Made by a program: the position numbers and the translations under genes
Source of the DNA: Rebecca billardiae RCC1528
Taxonomy: Eukaryota > Haptophyta
NCBI GenBank assembly: GCA_965240325.2
Contig: OZ251247.1
Location: 992,001-1,056,000 of the forward strand
DNA: 64,000 nucleotides
Direction: 5' to 3'
The notes under the pieces: model-generated
Told to the model about the DNA's origin: nothing
Databases searched by the model: none
What the model saw: only the letters and a program-made list of their open reading frames with translations
In this document: positions 30,275 through 40,800 of the stretch, piece after piece
How positions within the stretch are numbered: position 1 is the stretch's first letter
Layout of the letters: each line of letters begins with the position of its first letter

Positions 30275-31753
30275 TCAGCGGAACGCGGTGCGCAGGGACC
30301 CGACCAATGCAGGCGTGGCCACGTGGCTCCGCTCGTCGTCGCCCACAGCGGTGCGGAGGCCGAGGCCGAGCGCGGCTGAGTGCACTCCGCACGCGTACAC
30401 GTCTCCGCACGCCGTCTCAAACAGCGAGTGGCAGTTGCCCATGGCGCAGCGGACCACGCGCGTGCGCGCCATGGCGGATACGCGTGCAGGAGCCAGCTCG
30501 CCTCCATCAGTGCGTCCGGTGCCCAGCATGCCGCCCGAGTTGAGCCCGAACTCGTGCACGCTGCCGTCCGCGCCCAGCACGGCGCTGCTAGAGGCGCCAG
30601 CGCTGGTGCGCACAGCGCGCACGGCACCAGACAGCGCCTCCATACGTTTGGGCAGGTAGAGCCTGCTGTCATCGCCGTGGCCCAGGCAGCCAGTCAAGCC
30701 ACTCCCAAAGGTGTGCACGTTACCCGCAGCGTCCACCACGAGGCTGTGCGCAACACCCGCGCTCACATGCACGGCGCGCACGCCCGCGAGCGCCTCGATG
30801 CGCCTCGGCGTGTGCTGATCCTGCTCGTCGCCGTGGCCGAGCTGGCCCAGGCCGCCATTGCCACACGAGTAGACCGCGCCACTGGTCGAGACCAGCAGAG
30901 CGTGCTCGTCCCCTCCCGATACCCCACCCACGCGCACGCCGTCCAGCGCCTCGATGCGCGTCGGCTCCCACCGGTCCTCCGTGTCGCCGTGGCCGAGCTG
31001 GCCGCAGCTGTTGTAGCCCCAGCTGTACGCACAGCCCGCGGCAGTGAGCGCGAGGCTGTGGCAGGCGCCTGCGGCAATGCATACGACGTGCTCGTGTGCG
31101 AGCGCACGGACGCACCGATATGCCCCCCGCTCAGCGTCGTAATCGTCACCGAGCACGAGATGGCCGTACTCGTTGCCGCCGCAGCCGTACACCGTCCCAG
31201 CATCGCTCAGCGCGAGCAGGTGCTCGTAGCCAGCGGCCACCGCGACCATGCGCACCGCGGAGAGCGAGACCACGCGCATCGGCACGACGGGCACGGGCGC
31301 ATCGGGGCGGCCCAACGCAGGCGGCGCGACGAACTCACCCGTCTCCCAACCGTCTTCGTCGCGCACCTTCTCCTCGCCGCACGTGTGCAGCCCGCCCTCC
31401 GCGTCCACAAACGCGCTGAAACTGAGACCGCACGCGATCGGGCTGGCGTGCGCGCACGCGAGCGAGTGCACGCGCTCACGCAAGAGAAGCAGCTCAGTCC
31501 ACGTGCACACGCTGGGCGGGAGCACGGCCGGCAGCGCGCGCTCGTGGCCCCGCGCGCGTGCGCGCTCGCGCAGCGCACGCTCGACCGGCGAGCGGCCGCC
31601 AGGCGCGCCGCGGAAGAGGCGCGCCGTGGCGTTGGCGGCGGCAAGGTCGTGCACGTCGTCGAGGCGAAAGAGGATGCGGTCCACCAGCTCGACTGGCAGA
31701 CGCGCCAGCGGTGGTGGCGGCGAGGGCGAGGTCGCGCAGTGTAGTGTCCGCAT
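30275..31753 (-). CDS. F-box/RCC1-repeat protein, copy I (array edge)
   Basis: This is a 492-residue paralog and the first copy in transcription order. Its N-terminus (MRTLHCATSPSPPPP) lacks the MRTTQQAREAAPPP leader, and the post-F-box segment is the short C-like form. It has LLLLRERVHSLACAH where others have LLFAREQRVHLLACAH. Variable loops are NEYGHLV, YNSCG, DEH with SGG, VAH/SGLTG and NCH. The conserved upstream module of other units is absent, and the stop of the giant gene lies only ~130 bp upstream. This may be the edge or founder copy. Confidence 0.85.
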   Translation of the reverse strand: MRTLHCATSPSPPPPLARLPVELVDRILFRLDDVHDLAAANATARLFRGAPGGRSPVERALRERARARGHERALPAVLPPSVCTWTELLLLRERVHSLACAHASPIACGLSFSAFVDAEGGLHTCGEEKVRDEDGWETGEFVAPPALGRPDAPVPVVPMRVVSLSAVRMVAVAAGYEHLLALSDAGTVYGCGGNEYGHLVLGDDYDAERGAYRCVRALAHEHVVCIAAGACHSLALTAAGCAYSWGYNSCGQLGHGDTEDRWEPTRIEALDGVRVGGVSGGDEHALLVSTSGAVYSCGNGGLGQLGHGDEQDQHTPRRIEALAGVRAVHVSAGVAHSLVVDAAGNVHTFGSGLTGCLGHGDDSRLYLPKRMEALSGAVRAVRTSAGASSSAVLGADGSVHEFGLNSGGMLGTGRTDGGELAPARVSAMARTRVVRCAMGNCHSLFETACGDVYACGVHSAALGLGLRTAVGDDERSHVATPALVGSLRTAFR

Positions 31754-31882
31754 CGTCGTTGGTTATTGGCGTTGAAGCAGAAGACGGTTGGCCGCCCTGA
31801 TATGCCATTATTATTTTCTGAATTTCTGCTGACGATCGATATTTCTTTATTGGCGCGGAAGGAAAGGATGGCGACGCCGCCC

Positions 31883-34800
31883 TCAGCCCGCGAAGACAAA
31901 GGCGAGCGCGTCGAGGCCGGCGCGCGCGCCGCGCACGAGGCGCGTCTCGGCCAGCCTGCCCAGCGCCTGCGTCGCGCCGAGCGCGCGTACCAGCATGGGC
32001 GCGAGCTGCGGCAGCGCGTGCAGCAGCGGCTCCTCGAGCCCGAACGTTCCGAGAAGCGACCCGCCCCACGCGGCGAGCATCGCCTCGGTGCGCGCGCGGC
32101 CGAAGAGGCGTCCGTACACGATCACGAGCGCGCACAGGCCTGCGTACGCGCCCAGCATCGCCGCCCAGCCGAGCGGCGCGCGCGCCCAGCGCGGCGGCGG
32201 CGGGCACGGGCAGAGCGCGCGCGCCCACGCGCGCGCGCGCCGCTCGGCGGCGGCGCGGCGCGCGAGCCAGATTGCAATCTCCGCCTCGCCCACGCTGAGC
32301 TCGCGGCGGCGATCGAGATCTCGCAGCAGCCGCCGCCGCTCGTGCGGCAGCAGCGGGTCGCCCAGCTCGGCCATGATCAGCCCGACGCCCGCCTCGTCCA
32401 CGCGCCCGTCGCCCGCCGAGTCGCACACAGCAAACGCGGCGCGGAGCGCGGCCAGCTCGGCGGCGCTGAGCTCCGGCCGGGCGCGGAGCAGCAGGCTGGC
32501 GCTGCGGGTGCTGCTGCTGCCGCGGCTGCTGCTGCGCGCGCTGCGGGAGCTGCTCTGCCGCGGCGGGCGCGGCGCCACCGCCGCGCCGCCGCCGCGCCCG
32601 CCGGCGGGCGCGCGCGCGGGCGAGGGCGCCGCCATGCGCTGCCGCTGCCACGCGGCGCGCCACGAGCCGCTGCCAGCGGCCCACCAGCGCGCGCTGCCGC
32701 CGCCGCCGCCGGTGCCGCCGGTGCCGGCGTGGCCGCCGCCGGTGCCGGCCGGCGCGGTACCGAGGGGCGGCACCGGCGGCGGCGCGGCGGCGGCGGGCGC
32801 GCCTCCTTCGCCGCCTCCGCCCCGCGGCGCCCGCCGCGGCGTGGGCGGCGTGCGCGCGCCGCCGGTCTCGGGCGCGACGAGCGTCGAGGGGCGGCGCGGC
32901 GCGGCCACAACGGGCGACGCCTCGCACGAGCTGGGCAGCAGCGTGGGCGGGCGGCGCGGGCCGAGCGCCACTGCGCCATCACCGCCGCCGCCGTCGTCGT
33001 CCGCGTGCGTGGCCGCAGCCGCGTTGGCGTCCGCGCACGCCGCGCCGGGCGCGGCGGCGCGCGGCGGCGGCGAGGCGCGCGGCGGCGAGGGCGGCGGCGA
33101 CTCGGCCGCCGCAGCCGCGCCGCCGCCGTCGTCGCTCAGGAGCGCGGCGGGCGCGCGCGGCGAGAGGCGCGCGCACCCGCCGCCGCCGTCGCCCGCGGCC
33201 GCCGCGCCGGCCGGCGCGGCGCCGCCTGCGAGCAGCCGCTCCGCCGACGCGCCGAGCACCGGCGCGGCGAGATTGCAATCTCCCCACTCGGCCGACGCGC
33301 TGAGCACGGGCGCGGCGACGCGCGGCCGCGCCGACGAGGCGAACGAGGCGGCGGACTCGGTGGGCGAGCCCGCCTCCTCCTCCGCCGCGCCGCCATTGCC
33401 GGCATGGCTGCCAGCATGGCCGCCGCCGCCGCCGCCAGCATGGCCGCCAGCATGGCCGCCGCCGCCGCTGCCGGCGCTCGCGGGGCGGCGGAAGGAGCCT
33501 CGGGCGGACGAGGCGGCGGAGGCGGCGGCGGACGGCGGCGGCAGCGCGACGACTGGCGGCTGGAAGCCTGGCGGCTCGGCGGCGGCGGCGGCGGACGGGC
33601 CAGCGCCGTGGTGCGTGGGCGGGGGGCTGGCAGGGGTAGGGTTGGGGGTAGGGTTGGGCCCGGCTGGCGGCGGGCCGCCCGCCGCCGCCGCGCCCGCCGC
33701 GCCGCCGCTACCGCCGCCGCCGCCATCGGCCGCGGCGGCGGCGGCGGCGCGCGGCCGCGCGGCGGCGGGCGCGCCCGCGCCGAGCGCGCCGCCGCTCCGC
33801 AGCGGCGCGACGATGCCGCAGCCGCTCGTCGGCACGTTGGGCACGCGCACGCGGCGGCGCGCGCTGCCTCCCGCGCGCGCGCAGCCGCGGCGGGGCGCGC
33901 CTTCGCCTTCGCCTTCGCCGTCGTCGTCGGCGGCGCGCGCCAGCGCCGCCGTCGGCTCGGCCGGCGCCTCGGGGCTGGCGCCGAGCGGCGGCGGCGGCGG
34001 TGCGCGCGGCCGCGGCTGCGCGCCGCCGGCCGCGCCGAACGCGAACGGCGCGGGCCCGGCGTCGGCGCTCTGCGGCGCGCCGCCGACGCCCGGCGGCGCG
34101 CCGCCGACGCCCGGCGGCGCGCGGAGCTCCGCCGCGGATGAAGCAGCGCTCAGGCCGCCGCTGCCGCCGCTGCTGCTGCTGCGGCCGGTGCGCACGGTGC
34201 TGCAGCTGGCGCGCGCGCACGCGCCCTTTGCGTGCGCGCGCGACGGCGGCGGGCGCAGCAGCAGCCGCTCGGCGCGCGCGAGCGTCTCGCCGAGCGCGGC
34301 CGCCTCGGCCGCGCGCGCGCGCACCGCGCCCCGACCCAGCCCCGAGTGCGGCTGCGGCTGCGACGGCGCCTGTAGCTGCATTTGTAACCGCAGCTGCGCC
34401 TGCAGCTGCTGCCGCGCGCTGCCCGCGCGGCGCACCGCGCCGTGCAGCCGGCTCGCGGGCGTCGCGCGCGCCTCGTCCCCGTGCGCCGCGAGCCGCCACG
34501 CCGCCTTGAAAAAAAACAGCGCAGGGAGCGCCAGCGCGGCGCCGAGCAGCGCGTACAGTGCGGTGCCCAGCGCCGAGATTGCAATCTCGCCGCCGCCGCC
34601 GGAGCCGCCGCCCTCGGGCTCGGCCGCGCGGTGCAGCGCGCACTCGAGCGCGGCTGTGAGCGCGAGCGTGTTGAACACCACCTGCACCGCCTCCGCGCGG
34701 CGCAGCCCGCGCTCGGGCGGCGTGAGCAGCAGCGCCAGCAGCGTGTGCCGATCCAAAACCGCCTCGGCCGCGGCGCGCGCGCGCGCGAGCGCGCACACGC

Positions 34801-37800
34801 GGCGCGACGCGCACGCGCCGAGCGTGCCGCGCGCGGGCGGCGCGGCGGAGAAGCGACGGCCGAGGTCGTGGTGCGCGGCGATCTCGGCGGCGATCTCGGC
34901 GGCGGCGGCGGGCGAGATGGCGCTCTCGGCGGCGGCGGTGGCCGCGGCGGTAGCGGTAGCGGCGGGCGTGCGCGCGGGCAGCACGCGCCCGCAGCGCGCG
35001 CCGCCGCCGCCGCCGCCGCCGCTGGCCGCCGATGCGGCGGCGGAGGAGGCGGCGGAGGCGGCGCTGTGCCGCGTGCGCCGCGCCTCGCGCGGCGGCGGCG
35101 GCGCGGGCGCGGGCGCGGGCGCGGCCGGCGCAGCGGCCGGCGCCGCCGCCGCCACCAACCCCGCCGCCGCCGCGCCCTCCGCCGCCGCGCCGCCCGGCTC
35201 GTCGGCGCCGGCGGCGAGATTGCAATCTCCGCCGCCCGGCTCGTCGGCGACGGTGCGCGCGCCCAGGTACGCGTCGAGCGCGGCGCTCGCCTCCGCCTCG
35301 GCGGCGGCGGCGGCGGCGGCGGCCGCCTTGCGCGCGCGCAGCCGCGCGACGGTGGTCGTGGGCTCCGCCGCGGCGCGCGGCGGCCCGGGCGGCGGCGGCG
35401 CGCCGCCGCTGCCGCGGCCGCTGCCAAAGCTGCCGCCGCCGCCGCCGCCGCCCGCGTCGCTCGCGCGCGCCGAGCCGGCCGCGCTGCGCGGCGGCGAGTG
35501 CGCCGAGCCGGGCGGCGCCGCCGAGCCGGGCGCCTCGGCGCCGGCTGCGCTGCGGCGGCGGCGGTGCCGCGAGGTGGCGGCGGCGGCGGCGGCCAGCGCG
35601 GCGGCGCTGCCGCCGGAGCTGCTGCTGCGCCAGCTGCCGCCGTCGAGCCCCGCCGCCGCCCGCTCCGCCTTGGCGCGCCACCCGCCCCGCGCCGGACTCT
35701 CCCGGACTGCCGCCCCCGAATGTCCGGACGTCGCCTTCTCGGACGCGTGCCAGCGCGCGTACTCGGCGCGCGCGCGCCGGTCGGCCGCGGCGGCGAGCAG
35801 CAGGCACAGCGCGTTGAGGCCGGAGAGGAGGTAGACTAGGCGGTACACCGTCGGGTTCTCGCGGAGGCCCTCCGCGGGCGTGGCGAGCACCGACGCGGCC
35901 TCGGCCGCGCTGAACGTGTTCACGCGCACGGACGCCGCCTCGTCCGCCGCCGCCTCGCGACTGGCGGGCACCGACAGCGCGGCAAAGTCGGTGAGGTGGG
36001 TGCACGCGCAGTAGAGCAGCGAGGGGTCGGCGCCGTCGGGCGGCGCGGGCAGCGTCGTGCACCCCTCCGCCGACCACTCGCCCCGCGCCTCGTCCCACCA
36101 GTGGCACGCGTCCACGCGGCCGCACTCGGTCCCGTGGTACGGCGGCTCGCACTCGCAGCCGCGCAGCCCGGCGCGCAGCTCGACGCACGCGCCGCGCGCG
36201 CCGCACGGCGCCGCCGCGCCGTCGGCGGCGGCGGCGGCGGCGGCGCACGACGCGGACGGCTCGATGGCCGCCGCCGCCTCTCGCGCGGGCGGCAGCCCGA
36301 GCACGACCGGCTCGCGCAGCCCCGAGATTGCAATCTCGGCGCCGGCCGTCGGGTCGCGCAGCTGCGCGCGCAGCACGGCCGTGCGCAGCGGGCCGAGCAG
36401 CGCGCCGCCGCTCTGGTTGGCGGGCTCGGCATGCACATTCGGCCCGAAGGCGATGAGCACCACGTCGACGGGCGCGTCGGGCGCGGGCGCGCCGCCGCCG
36501 CCGCCGCCGCCGCCGCCCCACAGCGCCGCAGGCAGCGCGAGCGCGCCGCCGCCGCCCGCGCCGCGGAGCGTTGCGTTGGACGCGAGCGCCGCCGCCGTGC
36601 GCCGCGCCACGCTCACGTTGACGCGCGCCGACAGCGCCTCGGCGGGCAGCTCGCCCGGGACGGCGCCGGCGAGCAGCGCGAGCGCCAGGCCCGACGCCGC
36701 CTCGAGCGCCGCGCCGCCCAGCGCCACCGCCTCCTCCGCCGTGAGCGCGCCGCCGCCGCCGCCGCCGGGCGCGCCGAGCGCGCGGTCGACCGAGTTGAGC
36801 AGCGCGCTCGCCGTGCCGCCGTCGACGCCGCCGGCCGCGGCGGCCGCGCTCGCGAGCGCGGCCGCGTGCGCGAGCCCAGCGGCGCGCGTGGGCGCGTCGA
36901 GGCGCACCGGCGCGCCCAGCGCCGCCGCGAGCGCCGCCGCCGACTGCGCGCGCGCCTCGGCGGTGGGCGGCGCGACCGCCGCGCCGTCGGCCGCGGTGAG
37001 GAGCCTTACAATCTGGGCGACGAGCGCGCTGCCGTTGCCTGCCGCGAGCGCGCGCGCGCCAGCCGGCTCCTCGGCGAGCGCGTGCGCGAGCCCGTCGAGC
37101 AGCTGCATCGCCTCCGCGTGGTCTCCGCGCCCGAGCGCGGCGCGCGCGCGGCCGAGCGCGCCCGCGAGCGCCTCCCCGCCACCGTCGTCGTCGGGAGGTT
37201 CGACGGTGACAAGCACGGCGGGCGCGCTCGCGCGCGCGCCCACCGCGTCCTCGACGGTGAGCTGCAGCGCGCGCGGCCCCGCTGGCAGCAGCACGGACGC
37301 ACTGGGCGACGCGCCCGCCACGCCGAGCGGCGTGGCCGTGCGCTCGGCCGCGCCGCCCTCGCCGCCGCCGCCGCCACTCGCGGTGGCCGCGCGGCGCTGC
37401 GCGAACGCATAGCTCAGCGGCAGCTCGTCGGAGCGCCAGCCCTCCGCGTGGACGCGGAAGTGCGTGCGCAGCGCGATGCCGCCCGCGCTCGGCGCGGCGC
37501 TGAGCGCGCCGCCGTACGGCGGCCGGCTGATCGGCACGACGATGGACGCGCGCGCAACCTGCTGCTGCTGCCGCGCCGCCGAGCCGCCGCCGCCGCCGCC
37601 GCCGCCGCCGCCCGCCGCCTGCGTCACTGTCAGCTCGAACGCATACGTCGCGCCGGGCGTGAGCGCGCCCGAGCGGAAGGCGAGCGTGTGCCCCGACCCG
37701 CCGGTCGTCGTGACGGCGGCCGTGTCGTCCAGCTCGAGCCCCGCGTCGCCCTCGGGGGCGCCGCCCGCGCCGACGAGCCGCGCGCGCCAGCGCAGCGTGT

Positions 37801-40800
37801 ACGACGCAGCGCCGCTCGCCCGGCGCGCGGCCGACTCGGCGTCGAGCGCGGTGGCGAGGGCAAGCCGCGCGCTCGGCGCGGACCAGACCGCGCTGTACGC
37901 CGCGCGGCCGAGCGGGGCGAAGGTGATCGTCGGGACGGGCGCGGCGACGAGCGTCAGCCGCACCGCCGCGCTCGCGCCCTGCGGCAGCTCGGCCGCCGCC
38001 GCCGCGCTCGGGCGCGCGTCTGTGGGCTGCCCCTTGCTCACCGCCAGCGAAACCTCGTACTCGCCCGCGGCCAGCGCGCCCGGCGGCAGCAGCAGCACGG
38101 AGGCGTTGGTCGGCACGGCCGGCGGCAGCGGCTCGGCGGCGGGCGCGGAGCCGTTCGCCCCGCCGCCGCCGCCGCGCCCGCCCGCGCCCACCGCCACCAC
38201 GCGCCACGCAAACCGCAGCCCGTCCGCCGAGCCGGTGTTCGGGTCGAGCGTCGCGGACGCGTCCAGCCGCACGGGCCGCGCGGCGGCCATGCTGCGGTCG
38301 CCGCCGGCGATGGTCGCGCGCAGCGGCAGCTGCTCGACGCGCACGCGCACGCGCGCGCTCGCCGCCGCGCCGCCGTCCGCCGCCATCGCCGCCACCACCT
38401 GCAGCTCATACGTGTGCAGCGGCGACAGGCTGAACGGCGGCAGCAGCAGCGTCGGCGCGGACGCGGAGGCGCCGCCCAGCGCCGCCGGCCGCGCGGCGCC
38501 GCCGTCCGCGGGCTCGGCGCTGCCGGTGCGCGTGACGCCGAGCAGCGACCAGCTGAAGCGCACGCGCGCGTCCGCACCCGCCCAGCAGCCCGCGACCGCC
38601 GCCGCCGCGCTGAGCAGCGTCGGCGCCTCGGCGCGCGCCACCCGGAGCGCGGGGCCGTCGACCGCGACCGTCGGCGCGCCTTCGGCGCGCGCGCGCCACA
38701 CCGTGTGCGCTGCCGGCTCGGAGAGCGAGCCGAGCATCGCCGAGCGCACGCGGAGCGCAAAGGTGAGCGCGCTCGCGCGCGGCGCGAGCGCGCCCAGCCC
38801 GGGCAGCTCGAGCGCCGCGCCGCGCTCCGCGCGCAGCCGCGCGCTCAGAGCCGCCGCCTCGGCCTCGGACACGCCGGCCGATCGGCTCCGGTCGAGCGCC
38901 CACTCGTAGGCCAGACCCGCCGCGCCGCCGCCGGCCGAGGCGGAGCCGTCCAGCCGGAGCGTGGCGTCGGGGCAGCGCGAGAGCGTGTCGGGGCCCGAGA
39001 GCGCGGCGAGCGGCGTCGGGCACGGCACGCCGACGCCGCACGGCGCGTCCGCGTCGATGGTGGCGGCGCCGGCCGCCGCGAGCGCGGACGGGTCGCACGG
39101 CGGCGAGCAGACCGAGGCCGCCGGGCGCACCGCGCCCGCGCGCAGCGCCAGCGCCGAGCCCGGGCGCACGGCGGTGCCCACGCCGAGCTGCACCACCAGC
39201 GTCGACGCAGAGGGCCAGTAGCACGCCGGCTGCTCACCCAAGTTAGGGCTAGGCTGGTCAGGGTTAGGGTTAGGGTTAGGGTTAGGGCTCGTCCGGTTGG
39301 GCCCGGCGACGAGCGCGAGCGTACCGTCGTCGAGGGCGCGCGCGCACGCGCCGAGCGCGCCGCCCATGCCCGCGCGGTCGGTCGGCTGCGCGTCGAAGCG
39401 CAGCACGACGGACGTGGCGCTGCCGTCGAGGGACGCCGACACGAGCCGCGGCGCGTGCGCACCAATAAACGCAAACGCCACGCGCGCCGCGCCCGCCTCC
39501 GCATCCTCGTCGGGCGTGAACTGCTGCCCGTTGAGCGACACGCGCACCGCCGCGGGCGCGCCACCCTCCGCGCCGCCGTAGCTCGAGCGCACGTGCACGC
39601 GCGAGTCGGTGGCGTTGGTGGGCGGCGGCGCGAGCGCGTCGCCAAAGGCCACGCGGAGCAGACCGCCGAGCCCCGCGCCGTGCAGCGCGCCAAAGCACTC
39701 GCCCTCGATCGCTGTCGGCTCGCCCGCGCCGCCCTGCGCCGGGCGGATCGAGTGCAGCGCCGGCGGCGCGTAGTAGCGGAATGGCATGCCGTCGGCGGTG
39801 GTCGTGTGCGCGCTGCCGTTGCCCAGCGAGAGCTCGAGCGCGAGCGCGAGCGCGCCGCCGCGCGCGGGCGCGGGCTCGGACGCGGGCAGCGGCGGCAGCG
39901 TGCAGCGCGCGCGCGTGCTGCCGTCCGCGCCGTCAGGCAGCATGCTCGCGCGCGCCGCGCAGCCGCCGCCGCCGTCGCCACCACCACCACCCCGCAGCAC
40001 GCAGCACAGCTCGCCCTCGCCGTACTCGGCGAAGCCAACACCCTCGAGCGTCACCACCGTGCCGCCGCCCACCGGCCCGGCGGGCGGGTGCAGCGCGGCC
40101 ACGCGCACCGCGCCCATCTCGTACAGCGAGATTGCAATCTCGTCGCCAAACAGCGAGGGCGCGGAATACGCGCCGCCGTCGAGGCGCAGGCGGACGGCGT
40201 ACCGGCCGGCGGGCAGCGCGGAGCCGTCGGCCGCGGCGGAGGGCACCGCGCACGCCGCGGCGTGCGCGCTCAGCACGGCGGCGGGCGTGCTCGCCCCCGC
40301 GCCCGCGCCGCCGCCCGCGCGCGAAAACTCGCACGCCGCGGGCCCGAGGCCGCCGCCGCCACCGCCGCCACCGTCAGCGCCGACGCCCGCCGGGCCGACA
40401 AAGCCGTCGCCGCGCAGCGTGAGCACGGCCGCCGCGCCGAGCGGCGCGCCGAGCGGCGCGCTGCCGTGCACGACGGCGCGGATGGCGGGCGGCGGCGGCG
40501 GCGCGGCCGGAGGCGAGCTCGGCGGGCGCGGCGGCGGGAACGGAAGCTGGCGCGGCGGCGGCGGCGGCGACGGCGGGCGCGGCGGCGGCGGCTGGCGTGG
40601 CGGCGGCTGGCGTGGCGGCGCGCGCGGCGGCGGCGGCGGCGGCGGCGGGCGCGAGGGCGGCGGGCTCGGCGGCGACGACGGCGGAGCGCCCGGCGGCGGC
40701 GGCTGCGCCACGCACCCACCATCGTCCACCTCCGCCGCCGAGTCGTAGTTGCGCGCGCTCGGCTCCGTGCAGCCCTGCACCACCGGCACCGGCGGCGCGA

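Noticed and set aside
6395-31744. Plus-strand ~446-residue frames opposite every RCC1 copy
   Set aside because: His/Arg/Ala-rich mirror frames created by the codon bias of the minus-strand genes.
31766-39221. Long plus-strand frames opposite the polycystin-like part
   Set aside because: They are Arg/Ala/Pro-rich without any domain. The minus strand carries GPS, REJ, EF-hand-like and membrane segments.
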